Shown here in pieces: positions 11,661-23,440 of a stretch of 64,000 bases of DNA (positions within the stretch are counted from its first letter, which is position 1; every line of letters starts with the position of its first letter). Position numbers and translations under genes: made by a program. The notes under the pieces are model-generated. The model had not been told where the DNA came from. It saw nothing but the letters and a program-made list of their open reading frames with translations, and did no database searches. Source of the DNA: Cololabis saira (lineage: Eukaryota > Chordata > Actinopteri > Beloniformes > Belonidae); the NCBI RefSeq assembly GCF_033807715.1, contig NC_084599.1, forward strand, positions 248,001-312,000, read 5' to 3'.

Positions 11661-11792
11661 TATGTTGGAATGTATTTAGCATGATTCCTTCGTGATCAGC
11701 AGACCTGTGAGTTAAATAACTCTTTCCAGGGTGAATGTAAGTTGTGTTATGTTACAGTCCTAGTGGAGTCAGCATACATGATGAATGATTAC

Positions 11793-12300
11793 TTAACTCT
11801 TATTTGGTTTGGTGTGCTGGTGGTACAGGGATGAATTATCAGCTTGTCGTGTCTCAGGTACGTATTGTCCCCTCTCTCCCTCGCTGATTCTCAGTTCTGG
11901 CATCAGCTCCTTCCTCTTCCGTTTCACAGCATCAGTGTAGTCCTCGTTGATGTATATTTTAGATCCTTTCAGTAACTTAGTGTTCTGTAAAATGATGGTT
12001 CTGTCCTTGTATCTTAGCAGTTTCATTATTATGGGTCTTGGTCTGTCTCCTCCTGGTTTTCCTGTGCAATGTGCCCTCTCCACCTCGACCTCCTGCTGAA
12101 GTTGAAGCTTTTCAGTCAGGATCTTCTTCACCATCTCCTCGGTTTCCGTCCAGGTCTCCCTTGGTGACTCCTCAATTCCATCAATGACCGGATTGTTTCT
12201 TCTGGACTGACCCTCCAAGTAATCCATTTCATCAGTGACAGCCGGAAGGCTGTCACAGACTTTGAACTCGTCGGCCTGTACTGAGTTGCAGCGATCAGAT
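11793..12300 (-). pseudogene. LINE ORF1 (L1 ORF1p-like) fragment
   Basis: The 144-codon frame contains RRNNPVIDGIEE, VERAHCTGK and RPRPIIMKLLRYKDRTIIL, followed by KGSKIYINEDYT. This is the RRM plus C-terminal domain layout of LINE ORF1 RNA-binding proteins (Transposase_22 type). An earlier stretch with SRSVTAF-like residues lies in another frame (12128-12316), showing a frameshift. ORF1 proteins coat LINE RNA and act as nucleic-acid chaperones. This fragment lacks the coiled coil and is not functional. Confidence 0.7.
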
Positions 12301-12319
12301 TAACAAAATATGTCAATAT

Positions 12320-13935
12320 TCATTCAGGTAAGAAAACTCCCCTCACTGTACCAAAATAAAGAAATAAAGTATCTAAAGTAAAATTCTGCTTCTCATATTT
12401 ATGAATTTCATTAAGTGACTTTCAATGAGAATTCCAGTTGTGTAACAATAAATATGCTGTTTTGAAATGCATGATTGTGGTTTATGAACCCAATACATAT
12501 GAATTCATAATGTAAAATAGGTTTATGTTATATTTTATAATAAGTATAGTATAGTAATTGGACACAATCATCAACATATATTACATTCTTTGTTATTACA
12601 CTGTCATAATTGGAAGAATTCTACTGAAATATCATGTCAATGACATGTTGGAATGTTACTAACTGAAAAAGAAAAGAAAATCCAAATGATGCAAATAGCT
12701 TCAGCCAGACACAGGACTCATTAATTTCATTACCATACTAAGATGAAATGAAAGAATAAAAGCATCAAATGAGAAATGAATCTAGTTCAAGCAGCACCCT
12801 CTCCATGAGTATGGGATATTACATTTAGCTGTGTACTGTACTGTTACCTGGCTTGCAGTTTAAATGGAAGACTTTTATAATGCAAATTCAGGCAGGAGTG
12901 ATAAATCTCTCCAACTCTCTTCTCTTGAGCTCCCCTGATTTAAAAAGATGTACTCTCTCTCTCACTTTCCTGCCTTCGCTCTTTTTCATTGGCAGTCATT
13001 CTCTACCACTTATTCATTTACTCTCCACTGCAGAATCGTGTTTCACTCGCCCCTGGGCCACATGAAAAATGAATCATGCGATACAGCGAACGAGTGCCAA
13101 GAGGGGGATGTTGGGGTAGGGAGGGTTGAGAGAGTCACAGAGGGGAAACTGAGAAAAAGACAGTTTCAGAGAGCGCGCCCCACAAGCCCTTTGACTTTTG
13201 AGACCAATTACTAGGTCACTCTAAAATGGGAGATAACATGGTTCTGTCATACATGCCCCGACTTACAACTACTTGTAAAATCCCTCCTGTGTTACCCGAT
13301 CACATGTGGACAGCTTTATGTACAGGTGTAAATGTTTGGAGCTAGAACAGCCTCAATAGTCACAAATGCACAGGCCGATTCACAAATACACAGGACAAGA
13401 GTCACAAATACACGGGATGATTTTCAAATGCACAGGACGATTCACACGTGCGTATGACAAGATACACAAGTGTATTTCTGATGCACACACAAATATAACC
13501 TGATGTTGGAGGTGGCATCACTACTGTATTCTTTCTTCCTGTACCTAGGGCGGAGGACAGCTCCCGGGCCAATAACTGCACAAAGAACCAAGCTGCTACC
13601 TTGGTTCTTTGGGGCTCAGACCTGGGCTCAGACTCTGCATCAAGCTTGACAGGATTGTTGTAGTCCGGAGGTTTCTTCAAGTCACTTCACTGATGACGTT
13701 TGAAGCACATCACTGCTTCATTCACACCAAGTCAACTGACTGCTTTGAGCTCCACATGTCAGCAAGCAGGCAATAATCAGCGTCAGGTTCGGAAGACAAG
13801 GTCCTGACAGAGCTTCAGCATGGACAGCTGCCGCTGTAATAATATGTGGATTGTATTGGTAGTTGCACAATTAAAGTGATAGAGATCAATAACTAAACAC
13901 TTCTCATAGCAAACAAGTCACATACCTCAGGGCCT
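12320..13935. other. No recognisable gene; degenerate short repeats
   Basis: This is mostly AT-rich and non-coding. From 13370 to 13475 a degenerate unit of about 20 bp (ACAAATACACAGGACGATT-like) is repeated four to five times. At about 13936 a GGGCCTCATTTGTATGG sequence resembles one end of the foldback family at 2148-3444, without a visible partner end. Confidence 0.4.
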
Positions 13936-14044
13936 CATTTGTATGGTTGCTAAACATGGCCTTTTACTGTTTCCGGACGGTCACACTTGGACCTCCTCGT
14001 CGCGTTAGATTCAGCTGCCACTATTACGCCGATGATCAGTTTAA

Positions 14045-15586
14045 CTGCAACATAAAAATGGAATATCAGCTATCAATAATCCACGTCAATAGTAAAAGCT
14101 TGTAGGCCAATTTCCACAACATCAAAAAGTACCTCCAACAACTCTCACCAACGTTGAGTGTTTTGACAACAATAAACCATTGTTAAATCTGAACTAGACT
14201 AAAATTATTGTTTTTGGAAACTGCCAGAGGTGTCTTCAGTATTCACATTCATTCCTCAGGTAGAAGTATAGATACTAGAGTTTAAAAATACTCCTGTAGA
14301 AGTTGAAGTATCAACTCAAGTTTTTTACTGAAGTAAAAGTATAAAAGTACTGGTTTCAAAACTACTTAAAGTATAAAAGTAAAAGTAATGTAAAGGGGAA
14401 AAAAGCCATTAAGGACAAAAGCCATTGAAAATGAATGCATCTTAGTATAATGCAAATATATTAAAGAAGCATATATGTGTACTATTGAACATTAACATGT
14501 GTTTCAGAGAGCAGGAGATATGATGACTAGTTGCCTATAAGTATTGTAATGGTGCAAAAAGTCAAACTTCATGTTCATGTTATCATTTATCCTAACCTTT
14601 ATTGGAATGTACATCCAAGTTTAGTTGCAGGAATCTGAGGGAACGGATGTAAGAACAAAACTGGACAAGAACATCTGAAACAACCACAACCAAATTCACT
14701 CTATCCGGATGGAGCAATTTAACTGGATAGTTTTATTTAAAGGCCCAAATGAAATAGAGTAACAAGGCTGTTTTTAAAATGTAAGGAGTAAAAAGTACAG
14801 ATAATTGTGTGAAAATGTAAGGAGTAAAAGTAAAAAGTCGTCTGAAAAATAATTACTCCAGTGAAGTATAGATAACCAAAATTTCTATTTAAGTAAGGTA
14901 ACGGAGTATTTGTACTTCGTTACTTGACACCTCTGGAAACTTCCACGAAATGCTCAAATTAAAGTCCAGATAGAAGGTGTAACTCTAGAAAAGGTATATG
15001 TCAATAAATCATTGGTGTAATAAGTGATCACAAATTCAGTTGGAAACCTCACATTAAACATTTACAGAACAAACAACTGTCTACAAGCATCTCAGTCGTG
15101 GACAAAGCTAAACATATTCTGAACAATAAATCACTTCATATTTATTTTATAACTCGCTGATTTTGCCTTATCTAACATACTGTTTAGAGGTGTGGGGAAT
15201 TAATCACAAATGTTCTTTACAACCACAGAGTATCCTACAGAAACGAGCCGTCAGAATAATCCATAATGTCAGTTTTTGCAAGCATACAAGCCTTGCAAGC
15301 CTTTATTCTTAAATTCTAAAAATTCTTAAATTTGAAGGTCTGGTGGAATTTAAAATTGCTCAAATTATGTTTAAAGTATCTAATTAATTATTACCAGAGC
15401 ACATACAGAAAAGGTTTTTTGAAAGAGAAGGGGTAGATAATTTAAGGGGCCATTTAAACGTACATTTGCCGGCCATTTGAACAAGAAAGAGCTTTTGTAT
15501 TTCAATTCATGGTGTAAAACTATGGAACAAACTAAATCAGAAGTTAAAATAAAGTTAAAATGTAATACAATTTCAAAGGAAATATC
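14045..15586 (+). pseudogene. Internally deleted LINE ORF2 (copy B)
   Basis: The segment 14045-14215 reads LSIIHVNSKSL and NIKKYLQQL, the start of the endonuclease domain. After the MITE at 14225-14935 the sequence resumes with SWKPHIKHLQNKQL, LPYLTYCLEVWG and LQKRAVRIIHNVSF. It then gives FEGLVEFKIAQIMF and FCISIHGVKLWNKL, the RT-distal C-terminal region. Most of the endonuclease and the whole RT core are missing, and there are stops and frameshifts. It is the same LINE family as copy A. As in copy A, an AAAGCTGCAAGCAGC repeat follows. Confidence 0.6.
14225..14935. mobile_element. hAT-type MITE (711 bp)
   Basis: Both ends carry CAGAGGTGTC in inverted orientation. The flanks GAAACTGC (14217-14224) and GAAACTTC (14936-14943) match in 7 of 8 bases, fitting an aged hAT target duplication. 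The arms contain AGTAAAAGTA/TACTTTTACT-like repeats. It is non-coding and interrupts the LINE remnant. Confidence 0.75.
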
Positions 15587-17157
15587 AAAGCTGCAAGCAG
15601 CGATGAACGGGCCCTCGCGCGTGCAATTTGTACCAATTAAGGTAAAGGACTCAAAACAGTCCGATGACACCACCCACGACTCTTTATGTCAAACCATTGA
15701 AAAGTTATGGCAGAAAGTAGGAACTATCAAAAATGGACCAATCAGATGAAGGGGGGGCGCGCTTTTTGGTGTCTATCGTCGCCACAGTAACGCTTTTGAC
15801 TGAGAAAAGTAATGCGCGTCGTCGCAAGATGAAGACGCACATTTTGATGTATAACACACCTGGGTGCACGTTACGGTTCGGGCCGTATTAACTGCCGAAG
15901 GAATGGCATAAATTGCACCAAAATTACACAATTAATTCAAAATGGCCGACTTCCTGTTCGGTTTTGGCCATGGCGCCAAGAGACTTTTCTTTAAGTTGTG
16001 ACATGATACAGGTGTGTACCGATTTTCGTGCATGTACGTAAAACCGTATTGTGGGGCTTGAGGCACAAAGTTTTCCGGGGGGCGCTGTTGAGCCATTTTG
16101 CCACGCCCATTAATACAAACCATGAAATATCAAATTTATCGCCAGGCCTGCCTTGCATGCAAAATTTGGTGACTTTTGGGGAACTATCAAATATGGACCA
16201 ATCAGATGAAGGGGGGGCGTGCTTTTTGGCGTCTAGTGTCTCCACGGTAACACTTTTGAAAGAGAAAAGTAATGCGCGTAGTCGCAGGATGGAGACGCAC
16301 ATTTTGATTTATAACACACCTGGGTGCACGTTACGGTTCGGGCCGTAGGCTATTAATTCTCGAAGGAATGGCTCATATTGCTCCAAAATTACGCGATTAA
16401 TTCAGAATGTTCAAAATGGCCGACTTCCTGTTCGGTTTCAGCCATGGCGCCAAGAGACTTTTCTTTAAGTTGCGACATGATACAGGTGTGTACCGATTTT
16501 CGTTCATGTACGTCACACCGTATTCTGGGGCTTGAGGCGCAAAGTTTTTTCGGTCTGAACCAACCAGATGAAGGGTGGGCGCGCTTTTTGGCATCTAGCG
16601 TCGCCACGGTAACGCTTTTGAAAGAGAAAAGTAATGCGTGTTGTCGCAGGATGGAGACGCACATTTTGATGTATAACACACCTGGGGGCACGTTACGGTT
16701 CGGGCCGTATTAACTGCCGAAGGAATGGCATAAATTGCGCCAAAGTGACACGATTAATTCAAAATGGCTTACTTCCTGTTCGGTTTCGGCCATGTCGCCA
16801 AGAGACTTTTCTTTAAGTTGTGTACTGATACAGGTGTGTAGCGATTTTCGTGCATGTACGTCAAACCGTATTGTGGGGCTTGAGTCACAAAGTTTTCCGG
16901 GGGGCGCTGTTGAGCCATTTTGCCACGCCCATTAATGTAAACCATTATTTATCAAATTTTTCGCCAGGCCTGACTTGCATGCAAAATTTGGTGACTTTTT
17001 GGGCATGTTTAGGGGGGCAAAAAGGCCTTCCTTTTGTCAGAAGAAAAAGAAAAAAAAAATTCCTACAGATACAATAGGGCCTTCGCACTGAAGGTGCTCG
17101 GGCCCTAAAAAATCCTACAGATACAATAGGGCCTTCGCACTGAAGGTGCTCGGGCCC
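15587..17157 (+). mobile_element. AAAGCTGCAAGCAGC repeat, copy 2 (multi-unit)
   Basis: It begins AAAGCTGCAAGCAGCGATG and ends CTCGGGCCCT, followed by (TAA)n. Inside, a unit is repeated about three times with spacings of roughly 460 and 370 bp. Each unit has the landmarks ATGGACCAATCAGATGAAGG, CCACGGTAACGCTTTTG, GGTTCGGGC, TTCCTGTTCGGTTT and GGGGCTTGAGGC. The last 50 bp (GGGCCTTCGCACTG region) are duplicated back to back near 17060-17157. It is non-coding; open frames across it arise from the repeated unit. Confidence 0.65.
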
Positions 17158-17158
17158 T

Positions 17159-17521
17159 AATAATAATAATAATAATACATTTTATTTATATAAGGCACTC
17201 AAAGACGCTTTACATTAGAACAAAACATATAGTACAATTACAATACACAGGCCAGTACATAAGGACACAACATGACACAGGACATTAATCACACATTAAA
17301 AGCAGTTCTGTAAAGGTGAGTTTTGAGATGGGATTTGAATGCTGGGAGGTCTGTACAGTCACGGATGTGCTTGGGGAGGGAGTTCCAGAGGGAGCAGCGA
17401 TGAAGAAGCTCTTTCACCCCAGGTCCGGTGCTTGGTTCTGACTGGAAGGGACAGGAGGTTGGCGTTAGAGGAGCGGAGGCTGCGGGAGGGAGTGTGGCGG
17501 TGGAGCAGGTCGGTGAGGTAG
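17159..17521 (-). pseudogene. L2-type LINE 3' end with (TTA)n tail
   Basis: In minus orientation the sequence encodes LTDLLHRHTPSRSLRSSNAN and, after small deletions, LWNSLPKHIRD and FKSHLKTHLYRTAF. This is the C-terminus typical of L2-group LINE ORF2. It then runs into an AT-rich 3' UTR and a (TTA)n tail (17158-17177 on this strand). It is 5' truncated and frameshifted. Confidence 0.7.
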
Positions 17522-17524
17522 CAG

Positions 17525-17630
17525 GGGATCCGCGTTAAGTCGACGCAGCCCTACGCCGTTGGTGCGCGTCGCCGCGTACCCTGCGCCGTAGGCTCTGCGT
17601 CGGTGTAACGCGGATCCATAAATCAGCCTT
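17525..17630. mobile_element. Palindromic GC-rich MITE, copy 2
   Basis: The arms GGATCCGCGTTA and TAACGCGGATCC face each other around ACGCAG/CTGCGT and TACGCCGT motifs. It is the same family as the copies at 2811, 21583, 24885 and 61264. It lies at the 5' truncation point of the preceding L2 fragment. Confidence 0.65.
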
Positions 17631-18104
17631 TATAATAATACAATGGGCACATTGCGTCATTGGGCGCGCGGCACATTTAAAAAAAATAAGACGTTTATAT
17701 GCGCCTAATGGTCGCACAAATATGGTAATTGCACTGACATGAGTCTGTGATGGCATGTGGATAGTGTAGTTCAGGCCATAGAGCAGAAGCTGTGGGTGTA
17801 TTAGTTAAATGATAGTGTTTTTTGCATCATTTCAATTGACTGTTCATTTGTGTTGATTTTTGACATGTTTCTCTGATATTACAGATGCAGTAGACTATTT
17901 TACCGCTGCCCTCATCATAGTAAGTACTTGCCTGTTCATCATATGTCACAATTGATCAGTTAATTTTTCAGACCTCAAACGCTGAAATAGGCAACTAGCA
18001 TGTGGACTGGTGAAATGAGCTGTTGTTTTCTTTTTGGCTTCACAGTTGTACGACTGTAGTTTATTGTTTATTGACCCATAACAGTCAAGTCTGTTTGGCT
18101 TGCA
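17631..18104. other. No gene called; possible upstream exon
   Basis: The stretch is AT-rich. At 17886-17920 a short segment is bordered by ...ATTACAG and GTAAGTAC, a plausible acceptor and donor. It could be a leading exon of the zinc-finger relic that follows, but no reading-frame link can be shown. Confidence 0.25.
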
Positions 18105-19156
18105 ATGATGTTTTCTTGTCAGATCTGTGGACATCAGTCTAGGACCTCAGTGGCCTATGTGAGACATATGAAAATTCACAGCAATATACCTAATATAGTA
18201 CTACGGTGTTGCATGCCTAATTGCAAAAGGACCTTTCGAAAATGTGCAGGTCTGAAAGCACATCTATACAGAAATCATAAGAAATGTGTGATTGTGCCTA
18301 GCTTGAGTATGTCAGTGGACCTGGCGTGCCTTGCTTCTGCACTGCCAAATGTGATTCCTTGACTGAGTTCTATTCTCATCTTAAAGGGCACATCAAAGAA
18401 GGACGGACAGTTGCATGTCCTTTTCATTGCTCCAGCAGCTGTAAGTGGAACTAGTGGCACTCATGATGATCGTGATTTGCCCTGTGACATGCAGCTGGAT
18501 GCTGCTGCTGATACTGAGCATTTGGAGGTTAGCCTTGAAAATATTGATGATACATTGTTCTTGAAGAATCTTGCTCTCTTTTATCTTAAGCTACAAGCAA
18601 AGTTGCTGCTTCCGTCCTCCACTATTCAGACAATCATCGAAGATTTGCAGTCAATACATGACATCAGCCAGTCACAATTACTTTTTAAACTGAATGAAAA
18701 GTTGCTTCTGCTTGGGATTCCAGATGATGCCATTAGGACTCTTATTGATGATTTGAAAGCAGAAGATCTTTTCCGGATTCACAATACCCACACACTGAAA
18801 ACAGATCAACGGAGGCCGGACTGTTTTCAAGAAACAATTTAATCATGTTGAACCAGTGCCTATATGTCTGGGGCAAAATGAAGCAGGCAAAGAGTGCTTT
18901 GCTCAATATGTCCCCATAAAACAAACACTTGAAGCTCTTTTTCAGTGCAAGTCTGTAAGAGAGCAATACAATGAAGTCCACACCCGTACCCATACTAAGG
19001 ATGTTTTTATGGGTACAAACAGAGGGGTCTTTACACTTGATCCTTTATCAGGATGCTTTCGAAGTGGTAAACCCACTTGGGTCAGGAAAAAAGAAACACA
19101 AAGTACTTTGTTTCTTTTTTCCTGACACTGGCAGACTTATTACCACACCACAGGAC
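18105..19156 (+). pseudogene. Decayed C2H2 zinc-finger gene of a multicopy teleost family of unknown function
   Basis: The first frame (ATG 18105, stop 18362) encodes CQICGHQSRTSVAYVRHMKIH and CCMPNCKRTFRKCAGLKAHL, two C2H2-type fingers. After a +1 shift, CTAKCDSLTEFYSHLKGH and VACPFHC give a third finger. A later frame encodes a helical region (LALFYLKLQAKLLLPSST, ISQSQLLFKLNEKLLLLG). It is followed in other frames by NHVEPVPICLGQNEAG, FAQYVPIKQTLEALF and YQDAFEVVNPLGSGKKKHK. I recognise this combination as an uncharacterised protein family present in many copies in fish genomes; no function is known to me. At least three frameshifts break the frame. The 3' end is cut by a truncated Rex3 at 19157. 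Confidence 0.6.
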
Positions 19157-19912
19157 AGGACGGTTTGCAGCCGAGTGTGAAGCAGCTGGGATGAGAATCA
19201 GCACCTCTAAGTCTGAGGCCATGGTTCTCGACCGGAAAAAGGTGGCTTGCACCCTCCAGGTCGGGGGAGAGTTCCTGCCTCAGGTGGAGGAGTTTAAGTA
19301 TCTTGGGGTCTTGTTCACGAGTTAGGGAAGAACGGAGCGCGAGATCGACAGGCGGATCGGTGCGGCGGCCGCAGTAATGCGGTCATTGTATCGGTCCGTC
19401 GTGGTGAAGAAGGAGCTGAGCCGAAAGGCAAAGCTCTCGGTTTACCGGTCGATCTACGTTCCCACCCTCACCTATGGTCATGAACTCTGGGTCATGACCG
19501 AAAGAACGGGATCGCGGATACAAGCGGCCGAAATGAGTTTCCTCCGCAGGGTGGCGGGGCGCTCCCTTAGAGATAGGGTGAGGAGCTCTGTCACCCGGGA
19601 GGAGCTCGGAGTAGAGCTGCTGCTCCTTCACATCGAGAGGAGCCAGCTGAGGTGGCTCGGGCACCTGTATAGGATGCCCCCTGGACGCCTCCCTCGTGAG
19701 GTGTTCCGGGCATGTCCCACCGGGAGGAGACCCCGAGGAAGACCCAGGACACGCTGGAGTGACTACGTCACTCGGCTGGCCTGGGAACGCCTTGGAGTCC
19801 CCCCGGAAGAGCTGGAGGAAGTGTCCGGGGAGAGGGAAGTCTGGGGATCCCTGCTCCGACTGCTGCCCGGACCCGGACTCGGATAATGCGGTGGACAATG
19901 GATGGATGGACA
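19157..19912 (+). mobile_element. Rex3 (RTE-clade LINE), 5'-truncated copy
   Basis: It encodes the region just after the RT catalytic box through the C-terminus: [70 protein letters not shown] and [20 protein letters not shown]. An in-frame TAG at about 19322 interrupts it. The 3' end is CCGGACTCGGATAATGCGG followed by GGATGGATGG, the short tandem tail usual for Rex3. It is closely similar in protein sequence to the full-length copy at 46207-49565. Confidence 0.85.
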
Positions 19913-20325
19913 TTGCAGCTCCCCAAAAAGCTACGTGGTACTATTGGGCATGTAACATCAACAAGCTGGGCTACTGGATCCACAACGAATTGAAACGCTT
20001 CCCTCATGGGCCCAAATTGAGCTATGGTCTTCGCAGTTCACATTGCAGTCTCACTGCGCGACTCCCTCTTTGTTCTCTTATTTTATTCTCTTTCATTTAG
20101 CTACTTATCTATTCACTATTTCTTGTGGGTGGGTAGGGAGGGATGACGGATAAAACAGGGCTGTTGGAAGCCGTTCTGGCTTATGTTAAGATTTCTGCTG
20201 TTTAATATCCTTCTACCACTTACTAATTAACACCTAACAATGAAACACCTTGTCACATTGAATTGTTTATTGACTGTATGTGAACTGAAAAAAAAAAAAA
20301 CAAATAAAAAGATTTGAAAAACAAA
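19913..20325 (+). pseudogene. L1-type LINE ORF2 3' fragment and tail
   Basis: The sequence begins within TWYYWACNINKLGYWIHNEL, resembling the YYWAANIxK...W motif near the end of L1 ORF2. A frame change then gives WAQIELWSSQ. The 3' part ends in an A-rich run near 20287-20320 with AATAAAAAGATTTGAAA, as L1 3' ends do. Only the terminal portion is present. Confidence 0.5.
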
Positions 20326-20329
20326 AAAC

Positions 20330-20530
20330 TAACTGCCTCAGCTTGAGTAGCTAATTTGATAGCTTTGGCTAACGTCAAGTGAATTGTTCCCAGGAAGTTC
20401 TGTCTGATGTGGGGATCAGCATTGTGCTCCACAAGCTAGTCCTGTTGCATATGTTCTGCATTAGCCAATTCTGATGTAGCAGCAAATTCTCTTAATGCAG
20501 CAATCTAATGCACTCTAGACTCCTAAACCT
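20330..20530 (-). pseudogene. Ty3/gypsy gag fragment
   Basis: The minus strand reads EFAATSELANAEHMQQD, a stop, then LVEHNADPHIRQNFLG and LTLAKAIKLATQAE. This matches the layout of gypsy gag (a helix with ALREFA..C.F, then DQLVE, I R..LL, LTL.KA...A...E). Two stops are visible. It is an isolated decayed piece with no LTR nearby. Confidence 0.5.
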
Positions 20531-20879
20531 CCGGTGCTCTCTTTGTGAATGTGGGAGGATCCACATAGGTTTACTGTGAGCATAAGACGCACACACAGCG
20601 CAGCAATGGTTGTTGCTAGAGTAGAGATTGTAGAGTTGTCACCTGCGTTCGCCGGTGTGTGGAGTTGATGAGAAGGAGGTCATTTTCTGACATTTGCACC
20701 CAAGTCTTGAATGGTCAATTATTTACAGGTTTTATGAACAGCAGTAAAACACAGACTTTCTCACACCTACTACCTCCAATTACCACTCCGCTTCTTCCTG
20801 CACTCTTCCCAGACGTACCTTCACTCACAGCCCCACCAAGAGGCGCCAATTGGAATAAAACATTACCAGCTTAACACAC
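20531..20879. other. No recognisable gene or element
   Basis: This is non-coding sequence between the gag remnant and the foldback element. No terminal repeats or exons are recognised. Confidence 0.35.
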
Positions 20880-20882
20880 TTG

Positions 20883-22165
20883 GGGCCAAATCCAAAAAAA
20901 GGATTGCGCAGCTTTTGCGGCCGCTAAACCGGTGCAAATGAGACAAAAAGAGAGCGTCTAATTCACAAAGCACCCGCAAAGGGCGAATTGCTCCACAAAC
21001 TGCGCTGCCAAGCAAATAGTGGCAGTCTGCGCCGGTTCCATTTGCATGCATGCAAATTAGGTAATATTCATACATTCGGCACAAAATTGCCCCCTTTCTA
21101 TGCAAATAAGCCTCATTGCAAAAAGCGCCTAATTCACAAAGGCCAGCGCTATTTGCCACACGCAAAAATAGTGGAGCAAATACCGTGTTTCAGAAGTGTG
21201 TATTAAACTGCGCGCAAACTCCTCACTCCCCGTCTGTCTCTGTTTCTCTCTCTCTTCAATATCATTCAAGCCTGTGTGATACTGAATGATATTAAAGGTG
21301 AAATCTACAGTCAGACATGACTGTACACAGTCAGATCAAGTGGGGTTGTGGACTTATCTCGGATTTAAAAATAAAAATAACAGGACGGAGCTCAGGATTC
21401 ATCCATACAGTAGGGGCTGCTTTATTACAAACAATTCCACCATATAAACATATAAATCTAGAATGTGTGTGTTTAACAGCTGACCTGTAGGTGTGTGTAG
21501 CAAAACACAGAACATGAATTACCGTCAGATCCTTATCTGGGACCTCATCTATAAAGCTTGCTTGCTCACAAAAAGGGCCTGAAAGATGCGGCGACGCACA
21601 CTGTACGGTGCGCGTCGCCACGTAACCTTAGCCGTATGCTCTGCGTCGATTTAACGCGGAACCATAAATCAGCCTTGAACAGCACGGAGGGAGGAGGGAG
21701 GAGGGGGATCGGGGCTCCCGTCCCCTCTTCGCACAGTGTCTTGAGGATTTACAGGCTGAGCCTACCATTAGTTCTTAAACTGTAAAAAAAAAAAAACGGG
21801 GGGAGAGAGACAAAAGCATGAGTTTGAAAAGTGGGGGGGCATGTCCCCCCTGTTCCCAGTAGAAATTGCGCCCTTGCGCCTCACTGCGTTTTATTTTCAC
21901 TCGCTTTATTTTTTATTTCTGCAGTTTTCATTATGGACCAATCTGTGTGCTGAAATACGGAGAACACTGGAAACAGCTCCGCTCGACTCAGACAAGTGCA
22001 AATTGCACTCAGCTCCAAAACTTTATGGGCGTGTTTGCGCTGGTATATCATTAGAGCAAAATCTTTTGTGAGTAGGACCTTAAAGCGGGGCAAATTGCGG
22101 GCGCAGATGCGGCGCACTTCACAGTGCTATTTGCGGGCGCAATCTATTCTTTGTGGATTTGGCCC
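20883..22165. mobile_element. GGGCCAAATCC-ended foldback element (TTG target duplication)
   Basis: The left end is GGGCCAAATCC and the right end is its exact inverse, flanked by TTG at 20880-20882 and 22166-22168. Long arms carry GCGCAATTTGC-like motifs and AATTCACAAAG boxes. Near 21540 a GGGACCTCATCTATAAAGC sequence matches the right terminus of the foldback family at 2148-3444. From 21583 to 21870 there is a palindromic MITE plus a GGGGGGCATGTCCCCCC hAT-like remnant, in the opposite order to the same pair at 2575-2922. It has no transposase. Confidence 0.65.
21583..21676. mobile_element. Palindromic GC-rich MITE, copy 3 (left arm shortened)
   Basis: The right arm TTTAACGCGGAACCATAAATC is intact, and GCGGCGACGCACACTGTACG supplies the core. 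The outer left arm is missing. It is nested in the 20883-22165 element. Confidence 0.55.
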
Positions 22166-22168
22166 TTG

Positions 22169-23440
22169 GTCTTTCAAACTGATGTTTTGGTATTTTTTCA
22201 GTTTTCTTTTCATTTGATTTAACACTTTCTTTTTTGCTCGCTGTTGTGCAGCACACCATCATTGTGGAAGGAAAATGTCTTTTGGGTTAAAAAAAGAAAC
22301 CTTTCTAACATTGATAACGGTAGATGTTTTACAGGGATGTATTCACGAGATTACATCTGGTATGCGTTCGGCTTATCATAATGAATGATCACAGTGGATC
22401 GCTGGCTAAAGCACTTCCTAGCTCCTTCCTTGCTTGATCTATGATAACAAATCATATTGATCATTTAAGGTGCCATCATATTTTAAAGTGGATGTCCTGG
22501 ACAGTGTTGTTATATAAATTGGGCTGGGGTTGAATGCTTGTCTCTCATTATGAAAAAAAAGGGTTGTTTTTTTCTTTTTTTTCAGAAATGTTTTACATAT
22601 TATTCATATCTCTTGACATTGAATGTAAGTTGTGTGTGTGAATTTGATGTGTTCTTCTTTATGAAAGCAAAGATTCCTTTGATCGAATGTGTGTAAATGT
22701 TAGTGCAGAATTTCTGCACCAGTATTTTTGGCTGGTGGGTTTTTCGTGTGCGTGAGTGTTTTGTCCCTGTCTTTCAGTGAAGGAGAGTTGCGATAAGACT
22801 AGAATGACCATGGATGGTGTCAGATTTTCAATTGAATTGTCATCTGGGCTCATAAAAAACAAGGACATTACATCTCTCATGGACTACTACAACAAAAATA
22901 TGGCCCTGTTCAGTGACAGCAGCTGCACATTTCTTCTCAAACAAAAAATTCCTCAATATTAACGATGATGCTGATTCTCTTTTTAAAACATTTTTTTTTT
23001 TTTTTTTTAAAAAACCCACAATAACAAGAGTCTGTATAATCATAAAAATTAATTTGCGATTAAACAAGTTTGACACATGCTGCTGTAGCTGGTAACACGT
23101 AAAGACAGTATCCTTGAACTATTTGAACTAGAATCGTGCATCAAACCACAAATAATGCTGATTGCCCAATAACATCAAATAATTTTCTTTTTACCATTTG
23201 AAGTGGTAACTCGGATAGCTCCCTTTGTGTTTTCACTAAAAGAATCGTATGCTCTCAGAAATAAACATGTTAATAAAGTATTGATATTTATCCCAGCCAG
23301 CAAAGTGACACAAGTAGCTGCAAATTTTCACATATGAATAAAATAATCAAATAGTTTTTGCAGGCCTTTCTCATCCACTATATCTTTGAATGTTTGTGTG
23401 TGTATGTCCAGCTGTCCCCGTTAACTCAGTTCGGTTTCAG
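22169..23440. other. No gene called; AT-rich
   Basis: Long A and T runs are present (for example 22989-23012), with no terminal repeats. A frame at 22778-22963 follows a good acceptor-like TTTGTCCCTGTCTTTCAG but ends in a stop and has no recognisable domain. It is noted under rejected items. Confidence 0.35.

Noticed and set aside
16028..16713. Frames of about 100 codons repeated across the AAAGCTGCAAGCAGC element
   Set aside because: Similar peptides on both strands come from the repeated unit. The frames are not maintained between units or copies, so no protein is inferred.
22778..22963. Possible exon after TTTGTCCCTGTCTTTCAG
   Set aside because: The open frame ends in a stop without a donor or polyadenylation signal, and the peptide is not recognisable. 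The region is AT-rich with long T runs.
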